In this document: positions 1 to 11,162 of the stretch, piece after piece
Position numbering within the stretch: the stretch's first letter is position 1
How the letters are laid out: each line of letters begins with the position of its first letter
NCBI GenBank assembly: GCA_013397455.1
Contig: VYZB01000145.1
Coordinates: 491,853 to 555,852, forward strand
DNA from: Crotophaga sulcirostris
Lineage: Eukaryota; Chordata; Aves; Cuculiformes; Crotophagidae
Direction: 5' to 3'
DNA: 64,000 nt
Program-made: the position numbers and the translations under genes
Notes under the pieces: generated by a model
Told to the model about the DNA's origin: nothing
Database searches by the model: none
The model's input: the letters and a program-made list of their open reading frames with translations, nothing else

Positions 1-2133
1 TTTATATCAGATAATGTACAGTTTAAAAAACAAATATTCCTTGTTTGAGAAAGCAAAACAGAAAGAAACAGAAAATGACAAGTAATGTTTGTACATGTGA
101 TTTCAGTTCTGTATCCCTGCATAAACACATCATCTCAAGAATAAATGTGTACAGGTAACATTTTTCATATGTACAACTAGTATTTTTCTGCATATTTAGG
201 TATGATCTATTCTTCTACACGTTCAGAAGTGCTATATTGTCTACAAGAAAATCATTGCAGTGTGTAGTGAATTTTAAATTCTTCATCTGATCAAGTACAC
301 CATCACAGAACAACAATCTGTTGTCAGATACACCCAGCCACATAGTATGGAAAGGTAATCTGTTATAATTTTTTATGTTGCTGGAGTTATTGTTCTTTCA
401 TCGAAATTTTATCCATCAATGACAGCGTGCATATTCAGAAAATCTGGAGTGAAACATATAATGTACAAAATTTAATATTGAATATAATGTAATATATAAA
501 ATTCAAATACTGATATGAGCTGAGTAGTTTTTTTAAGGTTTTTTTTGAGGGCTTTTTTTCTTTTTTTGAGGTTTTTTTAACCACAGCTTTGCAGATACTT
601 TTCAGCAACAGCTCATTAAACTTAGCAAACTTTACAAATTTCTTCAAAGTTAGAACAATGTAGCTACTATTTAAGAACATCTGAAATTACAGTATCGTAG
701 GCAGCTGTTTCTGATCATTTAACAATGTTCCCTGTACCAGATGTAATAGTGAAATATCTAAATTGAGTTTACAGTCCCGCATTTTTTTCTTAAGTAGCCA
801 TGACTTGCAGTTTCTTGCTCCTAACTGACACTCACAGTGCAAATAAAGACCTGAATTGTACAGTTGCAAATCTTACCTGAAACAACCGGTGGCACAGCTC
901 ACCAGGGAAGATTTTAGCAATTCACAATACTACAAACAAGTACCAGCAAATCTAATCTTACTCAGCCTCTTCCTAAAGGGCAAGATAATCGAAGGTATTT
1001 TGAGTAAGATTTTTTTTTTTTTTTTGAGAACAACTGTTTTATAGACTCTTAAATTAATTATCAGTGAATAAATTTACACCCAGCATACCGGATCCACATT
1101 TCAAAATTAAGGAAGCACAAATACTGCATTTATTTATGAAATATGTTTATGAAATATGTTACCACATTCTACATTAAAATCAGCAATGACTTCTGTAAGT
1201 ACTACTAAGATACTATACCCACTAAAGTAAGAAAACAATAATCCTATTTTTACTAGAAAGGTCTATCAAAACGATATATTTTTCAGCAAATCTGATTTAT
1301 AATAATTTCAGGAAGCTTCACTCTACATTTTGCAAGTAAAATGCCTCAGTTAAGATTTCTCAGCATTCTCCATGCCCACAAACAAATTCTGTTCAGATTT
1401 TATGTTAAGACTGAAGTGACCCACTGAGACAAAAAAAAAAAAATACCCTACACTGCTTCACTTTGGTAAAAAATTGACTTAAAATATTAATTTTTTTTCC
1501 CCAATTAAATGTTCTGTAATTGGCTCATTTTGCAATTCTGTCACTGCCTTCAAACATAACTTTTTGGGAAGCATGCCTGCCTGAGCAGGGGAAAAAAGAG
1601 AATTAACTTTCAGTTTCAAACATACTTCTCTTGGAGACAGCAGCCAAATTTTACTTATTTCCACAAATTACAACAATGAAAAAAGCATCAATTTCTGCAA
1701 ACTCCAGAAACCTCCTTCTGCAAGCTCTTTGCAAATACACAGCAACCTACATAACAGATGGAAAAAGGATAGCTGCATATTACAGAACAATTAATCTAGT
1801 ATTTTAAATGGCAAATAATCATATGCTATTGATATAGTAGTCCATCTTGCTGATAATTCATGAGAAAGGATACTCTAAAAATTCTTTTCAAGTTATTAAT
1901 TTGCTTTTCACAGTTTTTGTTTAAAAAAAAAAGTAAATCCTCCCAAAAATCTTTTTAAAAAGTTTAAATTTTTTTTTTAAAAAAAATACCACTGTTCAAG
2001 CACAACTTTGGCTTTGGAGGAAATCTGAACAGTTGAACAAAAGAAATATTTTCTATTTAAAAAAATGAAATCTATTTCAGATATATCTAGTTCATATGTC
2101 TAGTGGCAAGAGATATTTTCAAACGCAATGTAC
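1..2133 (-). other. NCAPG intron 7 (partial), no gene seen
   Basis: AT-rich sequence downstream of NCAPG exon 7. The next exon expected from human NCAPG (beginning YIQS) was not found here, so the intron runs off the window. Only poly-A/T tracts are visible (near 531-580, 1010-1025, 1430-1442 and 1920-1990). The short open frames have no recognisable homology. Confidence 0.7.
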
Positions 2134-2283
2134 CTTAATAAATAATCTGCATATTTAGCTGGTTCTGGCAACAACTGTTCCAGTAATTCTTCACCTTCTT
2201 CACCTTTTGATTTTAGGTATTCACAAAGACATCTCCAATATAACACATTCTCAGCCGTTAAGTCCTCCAGTGGAATCAGTTTT
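2134..2283 (-). CDS. NCAPG: NCAPG coding exon 7
   Basis: 150 nt, phase 2 to 2. It reads KLIPLEDLTAENVLYWRCLC, then EYLKSKGEEGEELLEQLLPE and ADYLL. The donor is GTACAT. This is the last NCAPG exon in the window. Confidence 0.94.
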
Positions 2284-5200
2284 CTAAACAAAAATAAATA
2301 CAGAGATAAGTAAAATAGGGTCAGAGACAACAAATGCACAGAAATAGATTATCTCCTAAAAATGAAAATAAAATCCTGTCAAAGGAATTCTCCATAGAAA
2401 TACTTAATGACTGACAAAAATAACTTTCTCTTAAACTCCATGAGCCTCTCACAACATTTCATTGTTCAGTATTTTAAATGAAGGCTGTTCATATCAGTTT
2501 GCAGAAAGATTTTCCTGAGCCTTCCAGACCTCCTAGAGCAAACATCCAACTACATTAACTCTATGAAACATTATTATCACTGTACAAGTCTGGAAAACTG
2601 AACTCCATTAATATGCAGAAATGAAACAACTGCATTTAATTATTTTTCAGCTTCTGTTTATGAATTATTCTTCCCTTCTTAATACAAGACTTTTGCACAA
2701 TATTCAAGTAGCAATCATAGTATGTCAAATGCAAAAAGCAATAGAACTGCTTCTCAGCATCTCCATTCACCAGTCATAGGACTCCCACTCCTTTTTATAA
2801 TCGTAGTCTTTTCCATGCTAATCTTTGTTTGTAGAAGATTATTACACTGTGCATTAATTCTACCTCAGAACAGAAAAGATAAGAGTATCCCTGTCAATGG
2901 TACTCCTCACTCCCATGAAACCCATTTTACTTGCAAAACTATCAATAACATTTTTTTCTTTTAGGTCCCTCTCTCTCACACGCACACAAAAAGAAACAAA
3001 CCCCCTAGCAACATGTTGATTAAAAAATGATCATTTGATAGCTTCCCATTAATCTGCCTTCTTTCCCTGAAAGTAAATTTAACGAACAGAAATCATAGGC
3101 TTCAAGACCTAAGCATTTATCATATGGATACTGCATCACTCAAGCTGTAGTTACAAGCATCATACAAGAACAAGCCTAATATTTTCCATAAATCAAAAAA
3201 AACTCATTAAAAGCCGAATAATTTCACTCACTTCTCAAAATGTCATTAGTCTAACAGGTCTACTTCTTAAAAAAATTCTCAGCCCAGTCATTCAGAATAG
3301 AAGCCTCATTTTGTGCAGGATCAAAGTCAGACTGACAAGCCAATAACCATATAAATTTTTCCTTTGAACCTTTTAAGATATTGGCACATTTTCAAAGGCT
3401 GTAAGAAAGTTATTTTACCATTATTGATGCTTTTTAAAGCCAGATAGGCCCACATTTATAGCTCTGGAGTGCAACACATGTAGTATCTACCGATTTCAAA
3501 ACATCTGTCATAAATCACTACTACAATGCCAGACATTTCATATGATACCATTACACATTTCCCATCAAAATACAGACTAAGATTTTGTTATCCCTTTTTA
3601 ATCAGCGATATTTCATTTATCATCTGAGATTAGACTACTATCACTGTTAATAATCATTCCACACTGGTTTCCTCAATTAACTTGAGCTGCTTCTCACACA
3701 TTTTTGCCTCCCTTAGCAGTTTCCTACTTCTAATTGCTTGGTTTCCTATCCCCTTAATTTTTGCTTTATGAATCCTAATAATTCATCATGCCATCTTCTT
3801 CATAGCTTAAGAATTCACTTAGTCACATTCCACCAAACATTAACATAGAAAAAGAAGCCTCCAAGATACCAGCTTCTGTCAAGCTCTGTTTATACCAGTA
3901 AAATACCTCCAAAAGAAGGCTCAAACACAAGCCCAGTAATTCCATTCTGATTGATTCTCCAAATATTTTATGGATAACTGAATGAGTCCCAAATTGTGCT
4001 GCTCAGAAAAAAGGATAGAGAGAAGCCAAAGAGGACTAGGAAACGTGAGAAAGATCAGAAGCGTTACTGAGAGTGAGGAGGAAAGGGAAAAAAGGATCTT
4101 TTCAGTACTAGGAGTTAAAAGACAGGCAGTTACACTGTGGAGGTAAACTAGAGCATTGTGGATTTTTGTAAGTTGTACAGACAGTACAGGAAATGAAACA
4201 AATTATACTCTAAATTGTTACTCAGAAAAGCTTGTTTAGTTCATTCATTTACAGCCTCCTCAGAATTTAAGAGTGCAATTTTTGGTGTGTTCAGAAACAA
4301 GAAGTCAGACTTTTTAAATTTTTTTTTCTCTTGCTTATCTGGCACAATCATTTTTAGCTAGACAACACTTTCTTTTAAAAAAGAAAAAAGCATATCCAAA
4401 GCACTTAAGGACACAAACACCAGGTATACATCTTGGTTTACACCACAATATTAGTCTTTCATCACAGGTAACAGTTACTCTGCTCCCCATTTAGATATAA
4501 CCTTTAATTTAATATTCTTATAAAAAACATTCATCTTTGAGAAATGAAAACTGATCTACATACCTGCCATCAAGGTTTTTACAGTTCTGAACCAAGTCGT
4601 GAAGTGAAGATAACGAAAACATAGCATTTAGTACTGGTTTGGCCACTTCTGGGCAGTTTTCCACATCCAGTCGATGAAGCAATTGTAAAATATCGCCTTC
4701 AGACAACTGTAACCAGGCTTGAAGCAGTTTCTTCTTCATTACCTCCTTAACAGCATCTAATAATATGGGAATTTAAACAGTTTAAAATGTTAAAGGTTAA
4801 AAAAAATATCAAGTTTTTAACATTCACAAATCATTTTCCTATAGAAGGCTTTTTGGAAAGAAGTTATTATAGGTTGAACTTAACATTGCCATAAAAAAAA
4901 AAATGAAACCACAGTTCTTTAATATATGATGTCAAGAAAGATGATCTCTTACCAGATCTGTCATTAAGTCCTTGTTGCAACAACTGCACTCTCTGTGCTA
5001 TTGACAAAGCTTTCATGTGAACTTTTTCTGCCAAAACCTTAAAAAAAGTAAGACACTAAAATAAACTTCTACAAATGGTAATAATTGAATTCATTACCTA
5101 CCTATGGATTTAAACTCTCAGTTTTACCAATCCACAGAAACCATAAGTCAATAAACACCTGTAATATCTAAACCATCAGCATCATACCAATACATTAACA

Positions 5201-8200
5201 AGCAGATTCTTATGCATGGAAGAAAATGTAAAACGAAATAAAGTAAGAATAAAGTTATCAAATAGCTTAGAAGCTTCGCAGCTCCATTTGAATGCAATTT
5301 GAATGCAATGGATATGAAAACTGTTGTCTCCTTAAAGCTCCAAAAGCAATCAATACCTGCAACAAAGCAACTAAACTATTTACTTTTCTTAAAACCAACT
5401 CTCACAGATTCAGCTAAAAAGCATAACTTAATCTAAGTTAAGAAAGAACAGAAGGTGGTTCTGTGGGAAAATAATGAACATTTTGTTTGAATATCTTGCC
5501 TAAGATGCCTGCCCAAGAAATACGTGGCAGCATACCTTCATGCCCTTACCTCTACAGAAACATAAATAATGGTTGATACATCTCAATCATGTAATATCAA
5601 TTTTTTTTTTATGCTAGTATGGTTGTAATCCTAACTGGACTTAATTATGTATTATGTAACAGAGAAAAAAATTGCTTCACAAACATCATGAAATACATCA
5701 ACAAAAACCAAAAAAGACAGTATACATGATCTACACTCTTACTGTTTGATCCTGCAGAGCCGAGTTCTATCACAAAAGTAATTTCTATCAAGCAAATTTT
5801 GTAGTCAAGTTCAGGGGTGCATATATATATACAAAACATACTGGAAAACTTGTATTAAATCACTCCCCCTCAAGATTCCAGCGAATTAAAATAAATTATT
5901 TAACTGTTCTTAGTGTTTAACAAGCAAAATATAATCAAGTTTTAAAGCCTTTTTCCTAAATCAGTCTTGGAAGTAACATCAAGTGATCTAATTTACCTCA
6001 TATGCCATCTTCCTGACAGATTCCTTTATATCCATAGTGCGGCCCACAATTTTTCGCAAAGTCCTTGCTGATGGAGCAATACATGACAGCACTGCACGCC
6101 TCACTTCTGAGTTTGAATCATTTTCAAGCAATGTGTTGTAAACTGAAAGTAAAATAGTAATATATATAATAATGTTTTCGTAAGAGTTTGAAACATTGTA
6201 GAAAAAGAGAAAATACTCAAAATAAAAAAATCAGCATCTTTTATTAAAACTCCTCCCCTGCCCTCACATATCTAAAATTTAGGGAACAGTTTAGGGTCAG
6301 CCACATCCTCAAGACTTTATGGACCTCTATTCACTGGCTATACATTGTTATTACCTCTTGAAGCTCATTCTCAAGTTTTCATAAAAACTGAAAACTGCAG
6401 TTTCTATTAAGCCTAACGAAACTCAAATAGTAAATCTCTCATGTAATGCTTTTAGTTATACTCTTGACCCTTCTTCAAAATTAAAAACAAGAACAAAAAT
6501 AATTTATTCAGAGAATATCTTGCCCTGTGAGACCTCAGCTGACTATGAAATTTATGTGCTCCTAAATAAGCAACTTATAAACAAACACTTTGAAAATATA
6601 AATTCAAAGAAGGTGGCTTAACAAAAAAAAAACCACAAACAACTAATTCTCTTCACAAAGGACAGAAAGGAATGTTTAATCAGGGCTGGTACAAACCTAC
6701 AGTCAGTCTGCCTTGAGGCAATGGAAGTACAGGCTTAGCCAAAAGTCATACCATACACAAAGAAACCCACAGAGGGCATAGAGTTGCTGATCTCTTAAAG
6801 GAAGTGATCCATGAACAAGATGCAATTCACAAAAAAAACCAACCAAACAAAAAATCAAACAAAAAAACCCAACAAACAAACAAACCCACCCAGAAAAAAA
6901 TCAACAAACAAACCCCACAACACCACCTAAGAAAGCATAGGTCAATGTCAGTAATCAGTTTGCTTCTCATGGGGCAGACAGCCATAATTTGAGACAACAC
7001 TAATTTTTGTACAATTAGTAGGACAAAAGGGTCCTTAGAGGGTACGAACTGAGCAAGCATGGATCCTGGTGTTCCCACCCATGGCAGGGGATTAGAAATG
7101 GATGATCTTTAAGGTCCCTTCCAACCCAAACCAATCTGATTCTGTATATCCAACCCAATTCGCAACAGTGCTATACTCATCACCCTTCAGCTACAGTCAG
7201 TTCATAGAACAGCCTGAGCCAAATATGATTTGTCTGTAATTTAACCCCAAGCAGGTCTCTCCTTCAAGCAATTCTATTTTTTCCCCTTGAATACACACAA
7301 TTCTTGCATCCACAACCTCCTCTGGCAAAGAGCTCCAGTTTACAAATTTTACAAGAATACCCTCTAAGATTTGTTTACTCAATCCTTAAAAAAACAAAAT
7401 GTATAAAGTTATGTTCCTCAATGTAAATCAACAAATGTTCTTAAACAAAAAAAAAAAAAACAGCACTACTTACTATTAACTACAGGACAGTTTTGATCCT
7501 GAGGATCCTGAAGTCTTGACAGAGCCAAGATAGCTTGAATTCTTACGTTTGAAAATTTATCGTTAACTCTAATCAGCATCACTTCATTAATTTTATCAAA
7601 TAAGTCATCATCAATCTGGGCATTCTCTGGCATATTTCCCAAAATCTTATTAACAAGCTGGCACGTTCGAAACCTGACTGCATGGCTGTTTGCGTTGTGA
7701 GACTTAGAAAAAGAAAAAAAAAGTATTCTTGTAATCACACTTTTCTCATTTCCAACATAAGGCTAACAATATGCACATATAAGTAGTTAATATGCTATAG
7801 AGCACATGAAATAGGCATTTCTGTATTCAAAAAGCTTCTCCCATTTAAGTTTACTTTTAATAAGATTAAAATTCCACAGAACTGGAAAACAATTACAGCC
7901 CATCACTTATATCAGTGACACTTCACATAATTAGCAAAGCCTTCACAAAGGAAGAAACATGCTTACCACTCAATCAGACTACAGTTTATTAGCTAACTTA
8001 CCCCACTGCCTCCATAAAACATTAGAAGAAGCAAATAAAAAGATATCAGCAACAATCACTAGTGATCTTGGCCTGAACAGTTATTTTTCCATGTCAAAAC
8101 ATCAGTTGTCTTTCTATATAACACTTGCAATAAGCAGAAAGGAATGATACATATGCCAACCACACCTGCATAAAAGATATTTTAATATTTTAACTTATCA

Positions 8201-9961
8201 AAGAAACAGTATAATTTAATTTCCATAGCACTTCCACGATTTGACACCTATAAATGCACCTATGGTAAAGCCTATAATGACACATCTGACAGGAGAATAA
8301 GAAAACAGTTCATATTTTCTCATGGGCCTAACTTCTGAAATCCAGTTGTTGGGTTATTGGGGGGGTGGTGGTACTCAAAGCACTAGTTTTGCCTGCTTTC
8401 ACTTTTTAAGTTCTAGTTTGTAGGTATTATCTCAAGTGGCAGCAAGTTTCCCCCACTGCATGAAGTTTCCATTTGTTACGTTAAAGATTTAGTAAGTGTT
8501 ACTATACCTCAAGCAGAAAGTTAAGCACATAATTCAGAAACAAATTATCTTCTTCTCCTCGCCCACTACCATCCTCTTTCTCCATTTGATAAAATGAAGT
8601 AACAAATTTAGCCACAAAATCGATCACTTGTTCCACTGCTGGTTCCCGTTTGTAGATTATCATAGCATACTTCAGGAAATGAATGAATTTTTCCTTAAAA
8701 TCTTCTTTATCTTCCAACTGAAAAATAAAAATCACACCACAACAAAAGATAATTACCCAGGTTGATCTTTCAAAGGCAATACCACAGGAAAAAAAAACCA
8801 AATTAGTTTAGAATTGACAGCTTCTATTTAAATTTTCAAAGAGCTAGAGCAAGCAATAAGGGCACACCCCTCGTTGTTGTGGGCTCCTCACTGAATACAT
8901 TTTGCCTTAACTCCACAGCAGGCACCCCTCTTGACCACTGGGCTCCCTTCTGATGTTTACATTTACTGGCTAACAGGTTTCAGAACAGCAATAGACACCC
9001 TCATCTATTACTATCCTGAGCCACACCTACTTCCCAGGCACCCAAACATCTTCCAGCAACACCATTAACACATTGACTGCTTTTGCTCTCCTGTTGGCAG
9101 GAGACAACTGCTTTTAAGAGCTCAGCATGTGGCTTGTTTGCTTTTTTAAGTTGCAGGGCCTTACTTAGGCACACGGGCCTCAATACTCGTTTTAGGGGAA
9201 ATGGGGCCACAGAGGCTCCCTGCCCTCTGAAGGAAGAGGCACCCCAGTGCTGATCCTGACACTGATCCTAGAATGGTTTGGGTTGGAAGGGACCTTAAAG
9301 ATCACCCAGTTCCCCCCGTGCCACGGGCAGGGACCCCTCCCGCTGGGTCAGGGGGCTGCAGGCCCCATCCAGCCTGGCCTGGAACACCTCCAGGGATGGG
9401 GCACCCACAGCTCCCTGGGTACCCTGTGCCAGGGCCTCACCACCCTCAGTGGGAAGAATTTCTTCCTAATGTCTAACCTAAATCTTCCCCATGTCTAATC
9501 GAATTCTCCCCCCTTCCAGCCTCAACCCATTCCCCCTCATCCTGTCACTCCAGGCCCTTGTAAAAGCCCCCCCCCCAGCTCTCCTGCAGCCCCTTCAGGC
9601 ACTGGGAGGCCGCTGTGAGGCCTCCCCAGGGCCTTCTCCTCTCCAGGCTGAGCAGCCCCAGCTCTCCCAGCCTGCCCTCACAGCAGAGGGGCTCCAGCCC
9701 TCGGATCATCTTCGCAGCCTCCTCTGGACCCACTCCCAGCTCCACACCCTTCTCACGCTGGGGGTTCCAGAACGGGGCACAGCGCACCAGGTCCCGACAA
9801 GCCCCCGAGGGCCCTCATTCCCCTCAGCCCGGCGGGGCTGCCGGCCGTACCCGATCGTAGGCGCTTTTCAAGGCCACCACAAGCTTCGCGTGGTTCTGGT
9901 GAGGCTTCTGGGCCAGCTGAAAGGCTTCCTTGATCTCCAGGGGCTTCTTCTTCACTTCCAT
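2134..9961 (-). CDS. NCAPG: NCAPG, condensin I complex subunit G (5' seven coding exons; partial)
   Basis: Non-SMC HEAT-repeat subunit of condensin I, which compacts mitotic chromosomes together with SMC2/SMC4, NCAPD2 and NCAPH. Seven exons join in frame: complement of 9851-9961, 8508-8717, 7474-7702, 5997-6142, 4953-5037, 4564-4756 and 2134-2283 (1124 nt, about 374 residues). All have AG acceptors and GT donors, and the phases match throughout (0,0,1,0,1,2,2). The protein follows human NCAPG closely, for example IKEAFQLAQ, YKREPAVEQVIDF, MPENAQIDDD, LALSRLQDP, LLHRLDVEN and LCEYLKSKG. The start ATG at 9961-9959 has G at -3 and +4 (strong Kozak context). Human NCAPG is about 1015 residues, so roughly the last 640 lie beyond the left edge. 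No internal stop or frameshift is seen. Identification is very secure. Confidence 0.96.
4564..4756 (-). CDS. NCAPG: NCAPG coding exon 6
   Basis: 193 nt, phase 1 to 2. It starts DAVKEVMKKKLLQAW and includes LLHRLDVENCPEVAKPVLNA before NLDGR. The donor is GTATGT. Confidence 0.95.
4953..5037 (-). CDS. NCAPG: NCAPG coding exon 5
   Basis: 85 nt, phase 0 to 1, encoding VLAEKVHMKALSIAQRVQLL and then QQGLNDRS. The acceptor is TTTAAG and the donor GTAAGA. Confidence 0.94.
5997..6142 (-). CDS. NCAPG: NCAPG coding exon 4
   Basis: 146 nt, phase 1 to 0. With the split codon it reads IYNTLLENDSNSEVRRAVL and continues to RKMAYE. It matches the HEAT repeat after CPVVN in human NCAPG. Confidence 0.95.
6833..6915. 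repeat. A-rich CAAA-type simple repeat
   Basis: A low-complexity run of CAAAC/CAAA/CCA units in NCAPG intron 3. Any open frame across it is only lysine, asparagine, glutamine and threonine from the repeat. Confidence 0.8.
6990..7150 (+). mobile_element. CR1 LINE 3' end fragment
   Basis: GATGATCTTTAAGGTCCCTT followed by CCAACCCAAACCAATCTGAT at about 7102-7142 is the classic CR1 3' terminus. The 5' boundary is uncertain. It lies antisense to NCAPG in intron 3. Confidence 0.75.
7190..7385 (-). mobile_element. Older CR1-like fragment
   Basis: The minus strand translates to FVNWSSLPEEVVDARI, a decayed form of the HWNxLPREVVDAP segment found near CR1 3' ends. It is more diverged than the other copies. 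The boundaries are approximate. Confidence 0.5.
7474..7702 (-). CDS. NCAPG: NCAPG coding exon 3
   Basis: 229 nt, phase 0 to 1, from SHNANSHAVRF to CPVVN. HEAT-repeat sequence with NMPENAQIDDDLFDKIN and ALSRLQDPQD. The donor GTAAGT is consensus. Confidence 0.95.
8508..8717 (-). CDS. NCAPG: NCAPG coding exon 2
   Basis: 70 codons (LEDKEDFKEKF to NFLLE), phase 0 to 0. It holds YKREPAVEQVIDFVAKFVTS of the first HEAT repeats and an acidic loop near EKEDGSGRGEED. The acceptor is TTTTCAG and the donor GTATAG. Confidence 0.95.
9262..9800 (-). mobile_element. CR1 LINE, extended 3' part
   Basis: The reverse complement ends in GGTCCCTTCCAACCCAAACC and ATTCTAGGAT. Upstream it contains the conserved stretches GGGCTGCTCAGCCTGGAGAG, GACATTAGGAAGAAATTCTT and CATCCCTGGAGGTGTTCCAG. 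It occupies much of NCAPG intron 1 in the same orientation as the gene, and its 5' end reaches to within about 50-100 bp of exon 1. The GC-rich open frames across it are CR1-derived. Confidence 0.85.
9851..9961 (-). CDS. NCAPG: NCAPG coding exon 1
   Basis: 37 codons starting MEVKKKPLEIKEAFQLAQ and ending SAYDR, phase 0. The donor GTACGG follows directly. The lysine-rich first six residues differ from human, but the match resumes at IKEAF. Confidence 0.93.
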
Positions 9962-10300
9962 GGCTGTAGAGAAAGAGGGGGGGGGTGGCGGTCACGTCAC
10001 GAACTCGCCCGGAGCAGAGCCGGGNNNNNNNNNNNNNNNNNNNNNNNNNNNNNNNNNNNNNNNNNNNNNNNNNNNNNNNNNNNNNNNNNNNNNNNNNNNN
10101 NNNNNNNNNNNNNNNNNNNNNNNNNNNNNNNNNNNNNNNNNNNNNNNNNNNNNNNNNNNNNNNNNNNNNNNNNNNNNNNNNNNNNNNNNNNNNNNNNNNN
10201 NNNNNNNNNNNNNNNNNNNNNNNNNNNNNNNNNNNNNNNNNNNGGGGAGGTGCCCCGCCGCCATCTTCCTCAGGGGAACATTTGGGAGGGGGGGGGCGCT
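9962..10300 (-). promoter_or_regulatory. NCAPG promoter / CpG-rich region with YY1-type site
   Basis: GC-rich sequence immediately upstream of the NCAPG start codon, interrupted by an N gap at 10025-10243. On the plus strand, GCCGCCATCTT at 10257-10267 is a perfect YY1 core (AAGATGGCGGC on the NCAPG sense strand). Such sites commonly lie near transcription starts. The true start site may be inside the gap. Confidence 0.5.
10025..10243. other. Assembly gap (219 N)
   Basis: A run of N in the GC-rich NCAPG upstream region. Any reading frame drawn across it is artificial. Confidence 0.99.
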
Positions 10301-10441
10301 TTCAAATACATTTGGGACTGTAATAGATAAATAAAAGTCTTGCTTCGGCCAGATTGCGATAGCTGAAATCAATAGGCGGTTGGAAAGATGCAAGTTTCCA
10401 AATATCCAATTAAGGGGAGAGGAAACAAGGATTAAACGGCC

Positions 10442-10593
10442 GTGTGGTGGAGTCGCTGTCCCTGGAGGTGTTTAAGGGGAGACTGACTGAGGCACTCAGT
10501 GCCATGGTTTAGGTGATGGGTTGGTGTTGGTGTTGGGTTATAGGTTGGACTCGATGATCTCAGAGGTCCTTTCCAACCTTGTAATACTATGGG
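10442..10593 (+). mobile_element. CR1 LINE 3' end fragment
   Basis: Contains GTCCCTGGAGGTGTTTAAGG, GGCACTCAGTGCCATGGTTT and the terminal TTGGACTCGATGATCTCAGA plus GGTCCTTTCCAACCTTG. This is the same CR1 subfamily as the copies at 10712, 14277, 39785 and 63196. It is truncated at the 5' end. Confidence 0.88.
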
Positions 10594-10711
10594 GTTTGGC
10601 AAGGTCTAAATCAAGAGGAGATAGGGAGGCGCCGTGTGGACGAAGGAGTTTAGCAAAGCTGTAAATTAGAACTCACTGACTACATAACGGCTTCCTTTCC
10701 TTTTGAGACAA

Positions 10712-11162
10712 GGGGATGACAAAGATAAATGCAACAAAGATGGTGAAGGGTTTGGAGTACAAGCCCTACGAGGAGCGACTGAGGGAGCTGGGGCTGTTTA
10801 GCCTGGAGAAGAGGAGGCTCAGGGGAGACCTTATTGCTCTCTACAACTGCCTAAAAGGAGGCTGTAGTCAGGCAGGGGTTGGTCTCTGCTCTCAGGTGAC
10901 CAGGGACAGAAGTAGAGGACATGGACTCAAGCTTCATCAGGGAAAGTTTAGGCTTGATATGAGGAGAAAGTTCTTCCCTGAAAGGGTGACTGGCCATTGG
11001 AATGCGCTGCCCAGGGAGGTGGTGGAGTCACCATCCCTGGAGGTGTTCAAGAAGAGATTGGATGAGGCACTCAGTGCCAGGGTTTAGATGATGTGTTGGT
11101 GTTGGGTTATAGGTTGGACTCGATCTCAGAGGTCCTTTCCAACCTTGTGGTACTGTGATACC
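10712..11162 (+). mobile_element. CR1 LINE 3' end, about 450 bp
   Basis: It starts near GGGGATGACAAAGATAAATG and runs through GGGGCTGTTTAGCCTGGAGA, CTTTACAACTGCCT-like and GAATGCGCTGCCCAGGGAGG sequence to GGTCCTTTCCAACCTTGTGG and short TACTGTGA tail repeats. An open frame of about 120 codons across it is CR1 3' sequence, not a host gene. It is the longest member of this subfamily in the window. Confidence 0.88.

Larger units (their letters stand above)
2284..9850 (-). other. NCAPG introns 1-6, content
   Basis: The introns are 2284-4563, 4757-4952, 5038-5996, 6143-7473, 7703-8507 and 8718-9850. They are AT-rich, with no other gene visible. Transposon remnants are confined to intron 3 (CR1 pieces at 6990-7150 and 7190-7385) and intron 1 (an extended CR1 at 9262-9800). 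Confidence 0.75.

Noticed and set aside
9491..10330. 279-codon frame on the plus strand
   Set aside because: It crosses the 219-N gap and the reverse strand of a CR1 element and NCAPG exon 1.
10716..11087. 123-codon frame ending in [20 protein letters not shown]
   Set aside because: This is the 3' region of a CR1 retrotransposon, seen in several copies in the window. It is not a host gene.
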